Below are positions 40,346-49,250 of a stretch of 64,000 nucleotides of DNA, in pieces. The notes beneath the pieces were generated by a model that saw only the letters and a program-made list of their open reading frames with translations, searched no databases and had not been told where the DNA came from. A program made the translations under genes and the position numbers. This stretch comes from an uncultured Verrucomicrobia subdivision 3 bacterium (GTDB taxonomy: Bacteria; Verrucomicrobiota; Verrucomicrobiia; Limisphaerales; UBA11358): positions 1 to 64,000 of the forward strand of contig CAJAQO010000187.1 of NCBI GenBank assembly GCA_903944085.1, in the 5' to 3' direction. Numbering within the stretch: the first letter of the stretch is position 1; the number at the start of each line of letters is the position of its first letter.

Positions 40346-41304
40346 TTTGCGTTTAGATTCACATCCACCGGCTGCCCCGGCCGCAGTTCCGTCGCGTCCG
40401 CCGGGGAAAATTTCGCCTCGATCATGAACACCAGATTCGCGCGCGTCTCGCGGCTGAAAATCACCGGCGGCGTGTATTCGGCCTGCGTGGAAATGTAATT
40501 CACTGTGGCGCTCACCGCCCGCGCCGCGCCGTCGGCCAACACGGAAACGGTGGTGCCGGTTTTGATCTGCGCCAGCTTTTCCTGCGGCACGAAGAACCGC
40601 ACTTTCAAATTTTCCGGCGGCAGCAAAACGACGACGGGATTTCCCGCCGCCACAAATTCGCCCGGCCGATAAAGCGTGTCATGCACCGCCGCGTCCGCCG
40701 GCGCGAATTGCTGCTTCTGGTCAAATGACCATTGCGCCTTTTCGAGCGCGGCGCGCTGCGCTTCGACGGCGGCTTGCGCGGCGCGGATGGCGTCGTCGCG
40801 TCCGCCCAATTTTGCGGTCGCCAAATCCGCCGCAAGCTGGGTGACCTGCGCCTGATTGGCGTCGCTTTGCGCGCGGGCCTGATCCAGTTCTTCCTTGGAA
40901 ACGACGTCGGTGGCGTCGAGCTTTTCCCGGCGGGCCAACTGCGCGGCGGACAATTTCAAATTGGCCTGCGCCCGGTCCAACTGCGCTTCGAGCGAGGCGA
41001 TTTCCGTCGGGCGCTGCCCTTTTTGCAAATCCGCAAGTTGCGCCTGGGCCTGCGCGAGATTTTTTTCCGACTGCGCCAGCGCGGCGGCTTCGGACTGCCG
41101 CTCGAGTTCAAACAGCCGTTGCCCAGCCTTGACGGAATCGCCCCGCGCCACGGCGAGATTCGTGAGCGCGCCGCCGAGCGGCGAGGCGATATAAATGTAT
41201 TCGCCTTCGATGTAGCCCTGAAAACCGCCGGAGGTATTTTTCCCGCAGCCGGCCAGCAGCGCGACGGTAAATCCGACGAGGACGGCGTTCAAAAAGTTTT
41301 TCAT
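40342..41304 (-). CDS. HlyD-type periplasmic adaptor lipoprotein
   Basis: Membrane-fusion protein linking the ABC pump to an outer-membrane channel. Lipoprotein signal with lipobox LLAGC (Cys about residue 20), biotinyl-lipoyl motif YIYIASPLGGALTNLAVARG, then SVKAGQRLFELE. A long alpha-helical hairpin at residues 70-200 (AQLDRAQANLKLSAAQLARR) is followed by a beta barrel (LYRPGEFVAAGNPVVVLLPP). It resembles YbhG. ATG at 41304 chosen for the signal. First gene of the operon, divergent from the TolC gene. Confidence 0.93.
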   Translation of the reverse strand: MKNFLNAVLVGFTVALLAGCGKNTSGGFQGYIEGEYIYIASPLGGALTNLAVARGDSVKAGQRLFELERQSEAAALAQSEKNLAQAQAQLADLQKGQRPTEIASLEAQLDRAQANLKLSAAQLARREKLDATDVVSKEELDQARAQSDANQAQVTQLAADLATAKLGGRDDAIRAAQAAVEAQRAALEKAQWSFDQKQQFAPADAAVHDTLYRPGEFVAAGNPVVVLLPPENLKVRFFVPQEKLAQIKTGTTVSVLADGAARAVSATVNYISTQAEYTPPVIFSRETRANLVFMIEAKFSPADATELRPGQPVDVNLNAK

Positions 41305-41370
41305 GCGCACGTGCCGCAAGGCTAACACGCCGGCGCCAATTTACGAGCGAAACGATTGTTCGACTTTTAA

Positions 41371-41386
41371 CCTACCGAATGGTAGG
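41371..41386. promoter_or_regulatory. TetR-type operator palindrome
   Basis: CCTACCGAATGGTAGG is a perfect 6-bp inverted repeat with a 4-base centre, placed between the divergent adaptor and TolC genes, 15 bases before the TolC ATG. This form (CTACC-N4-GGTAG) is typical of TetR-family operators that keep pumps silent until a drug is present. No TetR gene is in the window, so the regulator is elsewhere. Confidence 0.65.
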
Positions 41387-41400
41387 ATGTCCGCGCTGTT

Positions 41401-42735
41401 ATGAAAAAATTGACCCTGCTGACGCTGTTTCTCGGTTTCACTTTGGCCGCGCTTGCGGCGGACACCAACACGGCAGCGTGGCTGACGCGGCCCTTGTCGC
41501 TGGCCGACGCGCTGAACACCGCGCTCCTGCAAAACGCCACCATTTTGAAGGCGCAGAATGACCTTGAGGCGTCGCACGGCATCGTGGTGCAGACGCGCGC
41601 GGTGGCGTTGCCGCAGGTGAAGGCCAGCGGCCAATATGCGGACGAGGAGCTAACGCTGGTGCAGAATTTCCCCGGTGCCGAGGTGCCGCACCAGAGTTGG
41701 AACGCCGGCATCCAGATTGTCCAGGCCATTTACGAGGGTGGCAAACTGCGCGCCGCCATCCAGGCGGCCGACGCCACCAAACAGCAGGCTGTCGCGCAAT
41801 ATCAAACTACCGTGGCCGACACGCTGCTCGCCGTGCGGCTGGCCTATTACGACACGCTGCTCGCCGCCCAGCAAATCACCGTTCACGAAGCCTCGGTCGT
41901 CCTGCTGCAAAAGGAGCTGGAAGACCAGCAGCACCGCTTGGACGCCGGCACGGTGCCCAAATTCAACGTGCTGCGCGCCGAAGTGGCCGTGGCCAACGAA
42001 CGGCCGAATCTGATCCGCGCGAAAAATGATTATCGCATCGCCAAAAACAATCTCGCCAATTTGCTCGGCTACAATCTGCCGCGCGAAGTCTGGGAGAACA
42101 TTCCGCTGAATTTGACGGACGCGCTCGAAGCCGCGCCGTATGCGGTGAACCTGCCCGACGCCATCCAGCAGGCGCTCACGCGCCGCACGGAACTGGTCGC
42201 GCTGCGAAAACAAGTTGAATTAAACCAGCTCAACATCGTCAACGCCAAGTCCGGTTACAAACCGACGGTGTCGCTTTTTGCCGGTTACAACTGGATGAAC
42301 AACGAGTTCTCCACCGAGCTCGACAACAACCTGAACGGCTGGAACGCCGGCGCGCAGATGAGCTGGAATATTTTTGACGGGCTGCTGACGCATGGCAAAG
42401 TCATCCAGGCCAACGCGCAGTTCACCCACTCCCAGACCGACCTCGCCGACCAGTCGCGCCAGATTGAACTCGCCGTCCGCACCGCCTATTCCGATTTTCT
42501 CGAGGCGAAGGAAGTTTTGGATTCGCAAACGAAAGTGCAGGAGGAAGCCGACGAAGCCCTGCGCGAAGCCAAGGCCCGCGCCGATGCCGGCACCGGCACG
42601 CAGCTCGACGTGCTCGACGCCGAAACCTCGCTCACGCAGGCGCGCACCACGCAAATTCAGGCGCTGCACGATTACACCGCCGCCCGCGCCAAGGTGGAAC
42701 GCGCCATCGGAGCCGACCTCGCACCCGCGAAGTAA
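41401..42735 (+). CDS. TolC-family outer-membrane efflux protein
   Basis: Outer-membrane channel of a tripartite pump. Signal peptide at residues 1-19. Two homologous halves with the TolC helices: LADALNTALLQNATILKAQN at about 37-56 and LPDAIQQALTRRTELVALRK at about 248-267. A barrel region KPTVSLFAGYNWMNN and the final helix ARADAGTGTQLDVLDAETSL, TQARTTQIQALHDY are typical. 444 residues. It is divergent from the adaptor-ABC operon and surely its partner. Confidence 0.94.
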   Translation: MKKLTLLTLFLGFTLAALAADTNTAAWLTRPLSLADALNTALLQNATILKAQNDLEASHGIVVQTRAVALPQVKASGQYADEELTLVQNFPGAEVPHQSWNAGIQIVQAIYEGGKLRAAIQAADATKQQAVAQYQTTVADTLLAVRLAYYDTLLAAQQITVHEASVVLLQKELEDQQHRLDAGTVPKFNVLRAEVAVANERPNLIRAKNDYRIAKNNLANLLGYNLPREVWENIPLNLTDALEAAPYAVNLPDAIQQALTRRTELVALRKQVELNQLNIVNAKSGYKPTVSLFAGYNWMNNEFSTELDNNLNGWNAGAQMSWNIFDGLLTHGKVIQANAQFTHSQTDLADQSRQIELAVRTAYSDFLEAKEVLDSQTKVQEEADEALREAKARADAGTGTQLDVLDAETSLTQARTTQIQALHDYTAARAKVERAIGADLAPAK

Positions 42736-42740
42736 GACGA

Positions 42741-43898
42741 TTATTTTTCAGACGCAGCGGGAGCGTTCGTCTTTGCTTCCGCCAACAGTTGTGATCTCGG
42801 CTTGATCAACTCGTCCACGCTGTAAGCGGACAACCGATAAACCCAGTTCGTGAACGATTTTTCTTTCGCCAATTTTTCGGCAAGCTTGTTCTGGCGATCC
42901 TTGAATTCCTTGTCGAGCCGCGTTTTGTCGTCGGCCTTTTCATCCTTCGCCGCCGTCCGTTCAGCGGCAAGGTTCGCCGTGATCGAAAAGTTCACGGGAT
43001 AATCTTCATTTTGTTTTGGCGCGATGTTCGCGACATAAGTGAAGCCGTCAAACGTCTCCACCGTCAACACGGCTTGATTGGTGGCGCTGCCCGAATTTAG
43101 CGGCGAAACGTCATTGAAGCTGGGCGAACTGAACGGGCTGGTGACGCTGGAAATTTTTGACGAATCCAGTTTTTCATCCGCCTTGGCGTCGGCCAGTTGC
43201 CAATCATTGGTTTCCGAGGTGCGCGTCAATTTCCAGGAATTGGTTGGCTCGGCAAACCGCACCGCAATCGCGCTCGGTTTTTCGATGCTCAAAAAATCCT
43301 TGTTCAGCCAAGGCTCCGGCTTGGACTGGGCGTTGTCCAGCGGATCAGAAATCACGGCGAGCGTTTTGGCGCCGGTGCCGGTCATCACATAGCGTCCATC
43401 GGGCCAGCCTTCATCGCCCATGCCGGGGAACTGCGGATTTTTGACCGGCTTGGCCAGGTGCTTTTTGCCGAGCAAAAGAGAATTAAGCGTCTTGCCGGTT
43501 TGATTTTTGAATTCAACCGAAGTGCCGGTGTTCGGTGCGGAACCGGGTGGCAGCAATTCAAACCGGCCGAGTTGCGACGGTCCGATATCCTCGCTCTGCG
43601 CGATTTTCAAATCCGCGAGTTTCATCAGCAGTTCACTGATTTGCGAAAAGTTCGCCGGATAATCGCCGCGCTCGCGCACGCGCCACAAATTGTCGCGGCG
43701 AATAAGATTCAGCTCGTTCCCGCCGGACTTGATCGTAATTTGCGCGATGTCGTTCACGGCCAGATTGGGCAGCAATTTCTGGCCAATGGTGGTCGCCGCG
43801 CTCTGCCATGATTTGCTGCTGTTTTGGCGCACCAGCAGTCCCGCCGCGCCAACCACCACAACGAGCACCAATAAGATGAGAAATTGTTTCCGGTTCAT
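42741..43898 (-). CDS. DUF4340 protein, membrane-anchored
   Basis: One N-terminal transmembrane helix (KQFLILLVLVVVVGAAGLLV), then an extracytoplasmic DUF4340 domain: NDIAQITIKSGGNELNLIRR, LWRVRERGDYPANFSQISEL, LMKLADLKIAQS. The C-terminal third carries a charged helical stretch (AAKDEKADDKTRLDKEFKDR). It overlaps the GldG-like gene by 4 bases. DUF4340 genes often stand next to such ABC operons; the biochemical function is unknown. Confidence 0.85.
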   Translation of the reverse strand: MNRKQFLILLVLVVVVGAAGLLVRQNSSKSWQSAATTIGQKLLPNLAVNDIAQITIKSGGNELNLIRRDNLWRVRERGDYPANFSQISELLMKLADLKIAQSEDIGPSQLGRFELLPPGSAPNTGTSVEFKNQTGKTLNSLLLGKKHLAKPVKNPQFPGMGDEGWPDGRYVMTGTGAKTLAVISDPLDNAQSKPEPWLNKDFLSIEKPSAIAVRFAEPTNSWKLTRTSETNDWQLADAKADEKLDSSKISSVTSPFSSPSFNDVSPLNSGSATNQAVLTVETFDGFTYVANIAPKQNEDYPVNFSITANLAAERTAAKDEKADDKTRLDKEFKDRQNKLAEKLAKEKSFTNWVYRLSAYSVDELIKPRSQLLAEAKTNAPAASEK

Positions 43899-45808
43899 TT
43901 TGCCGAGGTTTTTTTCCGTTTGATCATTGCGATGCCGATGCCCGCCGCCGTCACGCCCAGCGGCATGGCCAGAATATTAAGCCACTTCAGCCGCGTCTCC
44001 AGCGACACGACTTCCTTGCGCAAATCTTTCTGCGCCTGTTTCAATTCTTTGCTGACGTCCGCCTGTTTCTTGCGGAAATTTTCCAGCTCGGCCTTTTGTT
44101 CGGGTGAGAGGATGAAGCGCTGATCCTTGTCTTTCTTTTGCTGCTGTAGTTCGCTCAAACGTTGCTGCGTTTCCTGCAAGCTCTGCTGCAATTCCGTGAT
44201 CTTGGCCTGACCGGTCGCCTCGGCTTCGGCCTCCATCTTTTTCACCAGCGTGAACGGCCGGCTCTGCGTCGCGCGGCTGCGCACGCCAATGAGATTGCTG
44301 TCGCCAGCCATCTGCTCAACCAGGTTTTGCGCCAAATCCAGATTGGCGTTCATCGGCGTGATCATCGCGCCAAACGGGCTTTCCATTTTACGCAGTGAAA
44401 AATCATCGGCCAGCAAATCGGAATCGCCAAACAGCACCACCGAGGTTTCGACCTTCGACTCCTTCAGCGAATCATTGGTTTTGGCAACGCTGTTGGTGTT
44501 GCCGGCATTGGTTTTGTCCTCCGGTTTGCCGTCGGGAAAAGCAGTCTTGAATTTTCCAGTCAGTCGGATGGCGAGTTTGTAATTCACGCCGCTCGGCTTG
44601 AATCCGTTCAAAATGCTTTCGCCGCCCATGCTGGCCATGAAGCCGTCCACCAATTGCGCTTCCTTGGAACTATTGAGGAGAACGGTTTCCTTGAGACCGG
44701 CCGCCGGTTCGCCGGTGAACGCGCCGCACATCGGCAGCCAGATGCTGCCGAGTTCGCTGGTTACAATGTCATTGGTATTCAAGCCTTCGGAAGTCAGCGC
44801 GAGAAACGCCGGCGCTTCCGTCGGCTGGCCATTTTGACCGCGCAACTCCATCTTGAAATTCAAATCGGCCACGACCTTGCCGGTGTCGAACTGAATTCCC
44901 CACGCGGGTAATAATTTTTCCAGCGAGGAAGAAGTGCCACTCGGTCCGCCGCCTTCCATCGGATTCCGTTGCCGGCTGGCGATGGCTGACTGCGCATCGA
45001 GAAACGCGATCAGCTTGCCGCCGCGCAAAATGAATTGATCAATCGCAAATTGCGCCTTGTCGGAAATGTCTTTTGGATGGATGACGACCAGCACCTTCAC
45101 GTCGTCATCAATTTTGTCCGCCGTCATCTCGATGCGCTTAACGTTGAAATCCTGCTTTAACTGCTCGATGATCGTCCACGCTGGCGTGCCGCCGCCGCCC
45201 TGGCCCATTTGCATCATCATCTGGTTGCCCATTTCACCGAACACCGGCAGCGCGCTCATCACGCCGACCGTCGGTTTTTCCGGTGTGAACACGCGCGCGA
45301 CCGCCCGCGTGATGTCGTATTCGAGCAGCTTCTCGCGGGTTGGATCCAGGAATGGCAGCGCCACGCGCTCGTCAGCCAACGATACGGCGAGGCCGAGGTA
45401 GAATGGGTCACCGCTCTGGATGGATTGAGGTTCAAGGCCATCGAGCTTCGCCGAGTCTTCCGCGTCCGAATCCGGCTGCGGATCGTATTTTTCGATGACG
45501 AGATTTTTGCCGGCGATCTGCTTGTATTCCTGCAACAGGTCTTCGACCTTGCGCGCGTAATCCTTCAGATACACCGTTTCCGGCGTGGCCGTCTCGCTTT
45601 GCGTGCAGTAAAAACGGATTTTCACCGGCGTGTCGAGTTTCTTCAAAATCGCCTTGGTGCCGGCCGACAGCGTGAAGGCTTTTTCCTGCGTCATGTCCAC
45701 GCGCACCGGCTTGACGCCGGTAATGACGTTGACGGCGACGATGATGACCAGCATCACGATGATGCCGGCCGACGAATAGAGAATGGTTTCGAGCGACTTC
45801 TTTTGCAT
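43895..45808 (-). CDS. GldG-like ABC-associated protein
   Basis: 637 residues. Transmembrane helix at about 10-32, then an extracytoplasmic domain of the GldG/ABC-type auxiliary class: VRVDMTQEKAFTLSAGTKAI, LKKLDTPVKIRFYCTQSET, FILRGGKLIAFLDAQSAIAS. A coiled-coil segment (LQQSLQETQQRLSELQQQKK) and a final transmembrane helix follow at about 608-628. In Bacteroidota GldG forms an ABC transporter with GldA and GldF needed for gliding; here it more likely serves an unknown export or envelope job. Confidence 0.87.
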   Translation of the reverse strand: MQKKSLETILYSSAGIIVMLVIIVAVNVITGVKPVRVDMTQEKAFTLSAGTKAILKKLDTPVKIRFYCTQSETATPETVYLKDYARKVEDLLQEYKQIAGKNLVIEKYDPQPDSDAEDSAKLDGLEPQSIQSGDPFYLGLAVSLADERVALPFLDPTREKLLEYDITRAVARVFTPEKPTVGVMSALPVFGEMGNQMMMQMGQGGGGTPAWTIIEQLKQDFNVKRIEMTADKIDDDVKVLVVIHPKDISDKAQFAIDQFILRGGKLIAFLDAQSAIASRQRNPMEGGGPSGTSSSLEKLLPAWGIQFDTGKVVADLNFKMELRGQNGQPTEAPAFLALTSEGLNTNDIVTSELGSIWLPMCGAFTGEPAAGLKETVLLNSSKEAQLVDGFMASMGGESILNGFKPSGVNYKLAIRLTGKFKTAFPDGKPEDKTNAGNTNSVAKTNDSLKESKVETSVVLFGDSDLLADDFSLRKMESPFGAMITPMNANLDLAQNLVEQMAGDSNLIGVRSRATQSRPFTLVKKMEAEAEATGQAKITELQQSLQETQQRLSELQQQKKDKDQRFILSPEQKAELENFRKKQADVSKELKQAQKDLRKEVVSLETRLKWLNILAMPLGVTAAGIGIAMIKRKKTSAK

Positions 45809-45816
45809 GGGACGAA

Positions 45817-46569
45817 TTAGCTGGTGCGGTGTGTGCGCAGAATCACGCTGGTGGTGAACAATGAAAACCCGATCACGGACAGGAAGAAAATGATGTCGCG
45901 CGAATCGAGCACGCCTTTTTGAAATCCGTCAAAATGGGTGATGACGCTGAATGAGGTGATCACGTCCACGAGCCATTGCCAGTTGTGCGTCAGGCTTTGC
46001 AACAGATTGATCACCGGCGGAAAGCCCGCGAGAATCAAGAACAAACAGGCGACGACCGAGACGATAAAGCTCACCACCTGGCTGCGTGTGACGGCTGACG
46101 TGATGCAGCTTACCGCCAGATACGCGCCCGCCATCAGCCAGCTTCCGACATACGCGGCAAAAATGACGCCGTTGTCCGGGCTGCCGAGATGATTCACCGT
46201 CAGCACCACCGGAAACGTGAGCACCAGCGCGAGGCCGAGAAACAGCCATGAAGCAACAAATTTTCCGACGATGGCTTCCCACGGCGCGATGGGCATCGTC
46301 AGCAGCAATTCCAAAGTGCCGACACGCCGTTCATCCGCCCACAATCTCATGCCGACCGCCGGCACGAGAAACAGGTAAAACCACGGGTGCCACATGAAGA
46401 AAGAATTTGCCAGCGACGCCTCGCCGCGCTCAAAAAATCCGCCGACCATGAACGTGAAAAAACCGTTCAACAGCAGAAAAATGACGATGAACACATACGC
46501 GACCGGCGATGAGAAATACGCCAGCAGCTCGCGCTTCGCGATGGTTTTGATGTTGCCAAAAGAATTCAT
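45817..46569 (-). CDS. GldF-like ABC permease
   Basis: Six-helix ABC-2 permease. IAKRELLAYFSSPVAYVFIV is the family start, with MRLWADERRVGTLELLLTMP and IAPWEAIVGKFVASWLFLGL near residues 75-115. ATG at 46569; the frame reaches a TTG two codons earlier. It is 8 bases before the GldG-like gene and 30 bases after the ATPase, so one operon. Confidence 0.92.
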   Translation of the reverse strand: MNSFGNIKTIAKRELLAYFSSPVAYVFIVIFLLLNGFFTFMVGGFFERGEASLANSFFMWHPWFYLFLVPAVGMRLWADERRVGTLELLLTMPIAPWEAIVGKFVASWLFLGLALVLTFPVVLTVNHLGSPDNGVIFAAYVGSWLMAGAYLAVSCITSAVTRSQVVSFIVSVVACLFLILAGFPPVINLLQSLTHNWQWLVDVITSFSVITHFDGFQKGVLDSRDIIFFLSVIGFSLFTTSVILRTHRTS

Positions 46570-46599
46570 TTTCAAATTTGGGAATGCGGATTGCGGATT

Positions 46600-47541
46600 T
46601 TAATTTTTTGTGTCCGGCAGCGTGAGGTTGCGGAAAACTTCATCCAGCCGGCCTTCTTCCGTCCGCAATTCTTCAACCTGCCAGCCGTTCGTGGCCTCGA
46701 TGACTTCGCGCGTCAAATCGCCGTCGCCGGCGGTGCGCGGAAACACGGTCGCCGTCACACGGTTGCCGTTGGTTGCGGTCGAAACTTTTTTCGCCGTGCG
46801 CAAATGGTTTAATTTTTCCTGCACCGCATTGGCGGGCACACCGTTCAAGCGCAACGTCACCGCGCCCGCCCACTCCGACTTGCGCCGCAATTCTTCCGGC
46901 GTGCCGTTGGCCACAATCGCGCCCCGGTCAATGATGATGGCCCGCGTGCAGACCGCGTCCACTTCCTCAAGAATGTGCGTCGAAAAAATAATCGCCTTCG
47001 TCTCGCCCATTTTGCGGATGAGCTGGCGGATTTCGTGCTTTTGATTCGGGTCGAGGCCGTCCGTCGGCTCGTCCAAAACTAAAATGTCCGGGTCGTGGAT
47101 GATGGACTGCGCGAAACAGGTGCGGTGCCGGTAGCCTTTGGAAAGCGTGTCCACGTTTTGATGCAGCACGGCATTGAGAAAACACAACTCCACCACGCGA
47201 TTGATGGCGGATTTTTTGGCGTCGCCGCGCAGTCCGCGAATTTCGGCGGTGAAATCCAGAAAGCCATGCACGGTCATGTCGGTGTAAGCCGGCGCGTTTT
47301 CCGGCAGGTAGCCGATGAGTCTTTTGGCGGGAATAGGCTGCTCCAGAATATCAAATCCGCCCACGGTGATTTTCCCGCTGCTGGGCGGAAAGAAGCCGGT
47401 GATCATCCGCATGGTGGTGGACTTGCCCGCGCCGTTCGGCCCGAGAAAGCCCAGGACTTCCCCGCGCGCCACGTTGAAGGAAACATTGTCCACGGCGCGC
47501 TTGGTGCCGAATGTTTTGGTCAAATTCTCTACTTTAATCAT
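46600..47541 (-). CDS. GldA-like ABC ATPase
   Basis: ATPase of the operon. Walker A GPNGAGKSTTMRMI, signature LSKGYRHRTCFAQSI (SKGYR instead of SGGQ, as in the GldA class), Walker B ILVLDEPTDGLDP, H-loop IFSTHILEEV. ATG at 47541 (MIKVENLTKTFG); a TTG at 47556 is less likely. It is first in the operon ATPase, permease, GldG-like, DUF4340. Confidence 0.94.
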   Translation of the reverse strand: MIKVENLTKTFGTKRAVDNVSFNVARGEVLGFLGPNGAGKSTTMRMITGFFPPSSGKITVGGFDILEQPIPAKRLIGYLPENAPAYTDMTVHGFLDFTAEIRGLRGDAKKSAINRVVELCFLNAVLHQNVDTLSKGYRHRTCFAQSIIHDPDILVLDEPTDGLDPNQKHEIRQLIRKMGETKAIIFSTHILEEVDAVCTRAIIIDRGAIVANGTPEELRRKSEWAGAVTLRLNGVPANAVQEKLNHLRTAKKVSTATNGNRVTATVFPRTAGDGDLTREVIEATNGWQVEELRTEEGRLDEVFRNLTLPDTKN

Positions 47542-47782
47542 TTTGTCTGCTGGCAAATGTTGCGTGCAAGGCAGGCGTTAAAAGTAATTCAACTGCCGGG
47601 CACTTAGCACGCTATTTTTGCATATAGACAACCTGGGGAAAAAATGTTCAAAAAATTTTACGCGGATTTTAGGCTTGCGGCGGACCCAAAAAACGCAGGA
47701 TTTTATTTGCACCGTTTTCACGGCCTTGCCTTTTTTGCCGATCCAGTTCAGGCTGGTGAACACCTCAAAATATTTTTCGCTG

Positions 47783-49159
47783 ATGAAAACCGCGCGCCTC
47801 AACCCGACATCCAATTTGTTCGGCTTCATAAAATTGCCCGTCGCTTTAGTGCTGGCAGTCAGTGCCGTTTTTTTGAACGGTTGCCAGTCCCGCTGCCCGC
47901 TGGCGCGCGCCGCCAATCAGCCGCCACCGGGTTTCACCGCCATTTTCAACGGCCACGATCTCGCCGGTTGGTGGGGCACCACCACCGAGGATCCGCGCAA
48001 ATATCTGGCGCTGCCGGCCGCCGAGTTCAAAGCGAAACATGACGCCAGCCTCACGGATGTGCAGCAGCATTGGTCGGCGCAGTCCGGCGAGCTCGTGAAC
48101 GACGGCCACGGGCTGTTCCTCACGACGGAGAAGAACTACGGCGATTTTGAATTGTTGGTGGACTATAAAACCGTGCCGCTCGCGGACAGCGGAATTTATT
48201 TGCGCGGCTGCCCGCAGGTTCAAATTTGGGATTCGACCGAGAAAGCAAAATTCCCGCTCGGCGCGGACAAAGGTTCCGGCGGCTTGTGGAACAATTCGCC
48301 CGGTGCCGCCGGAAAAGATCCGCTTGTCAAAGCGGATCAGCCGTTTGGCCAGTGGAATCATTTTCGAATCATCATGGTCGGCCCGCGCGTCTGGGTGTGG
48401 CTGAATGGCCGGCAGACTGTAAACGGCGCGGTGCTGGAAAATTATTACAACCGCCAGCTTCCGGTGCCGCCGCGCGGGCCGATCCAGTTGCAGACGCACG
48501 GCGGCGAAATCCGCTGGCGGAATCTTTTTGTGCGCGAGATTGGCAGCGACGAAGCCGACCAGCGATTACGCGTCACCGATCCCAAGCCGTTCAAATCCGT
48601 TTTCAACGGCAAAGATTTTACCGGCTGGGCTGGGCCGTTGGATTGCTGCCGCGTGACGAACGGAGCCATTGTCTGGCAGCCGAAAAAAGGCGGCACGATT
48701 TACACGCAACAAGAATTCACCAACTTCGTCGCGCGCTTGGAATTCAAGCTGCCGCCCGGCGGCAACAACGGCCTGGCTATTCGTTATCCGGGCAGCGGCG
48801 ACACCGCCTACATGGGCATGTGCGAGTGTCAGGTGCTGGACGATAATTACGAACAGGCCACCGGCGAAAAAATTGATCCCCGGCAGGCGCACGGCTCGGC
48901 GTATGGCATGGTGGCGGCGCTGCGCGGCTATCAGCATCCGATCGGCGAATGGAATTACGAGGAGGTCACGGTCATCGGGCCGACCATCAAGGTCGAGTTG
49001 AACGGCACGCAAATTCTCAATGCCGACTTGAGCCAGGTCACCGAGTTCATGCACGGCAGCGCGCATCCGGGCAAAGACCGCACCAGCGGCCACTTCGGTT
49101 TCGCCGGCCACAATGACCCGGTCATGTTCCGCAATATTTCAATCAAGCCGCTGGATTGA
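47783..49159 (+). CDS. two-domain 3-keto-disaccharide hydrolase (DUF1080) lipoprotein
   Basis: Lipoprotein signal with lipobox FLNGC (Cys about residue 34), ATG at 47783. Two DUF1080 beta-sandwich domains: residues 48-245 (GFTAIFNGHDLAGWWGTTTE, NYGDFELLVDYKTVPLADSG, IYLRGCPQVQIWD) and 262-458 (FKSVFNGKDFTGWAGPLDCC, ARLEFKLPPGGNNGLAIRYP, MCECQVLDDNYEQ). Family members hydrolyse disaccharides whose C3 hydroxyl was oxidised to a ketone. A Gfo/Idh/MocA oxidoreductase and a ThuA protein lie next door, supporting such a pathway. 47542-47782 upstream holds no gene. Confidence 0.88.
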   Translation: MKTARLNPTSNLFGFIKLPVALVLAVSAVFLNGCQSRCPLARAANQPPPGFTAIFNGHDLAGWWGTTTEDPRKYLALPAAEFKAKHDASLTDVQQHWSAQSGELVNDGHGLFLTTEKNYGDFELLVDYKTVPLADSGIYLRGCPQVQIWDSTEKAKFPLGADKGSGGLWNNSPGAAGKDPLVKADQPFGQWNHFRIIMVGPRVWVWLNGRQTVNGAVLENYYNRQLPVPPRGPIQLQTHGGEIRWRNLFVREIGSDEADQRLRVTDPKPFKSVFNGKDFTGWAGPLDCCRVTNGAIVWQPKKGGTIYTQQEFTNFVARLEFKLPPGGNNGLAIRYPGSGDTAYMGMCECQVLDDNYEQATGEKIDPRQAHGSAYGMVAALRGYQHPIGEWNYEEVTVIGPTIKVELNGTQILNADLSQVTEFMHGSAHPGKDRTSGHFGFAGHNDPVMFRNISIKPLD

Positions 49160-49183
49160 TTGAAGTTTCGAACCGGCCCAACG

Positions 49184-49217
49184 ACCGGCGGCGACGCCTC
49201 GTCGCCAGCCGGTTTAT
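49184..49217. terminator. bidirectional hairpin terminator
   Basis: Stem of ACCGGC plus GGCGAC pairing with GTCGCC and GCCGGT, one bulged A, loop GCCTC, then TTTATTT. It lies between the convergent DUF1080 and Gfo/Idh/MocA genes. Confidence 0.75.
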
Positions 49218-49250
49218 TTCAGCGGGATGGAATTGGAATTCGCCAGCGGC

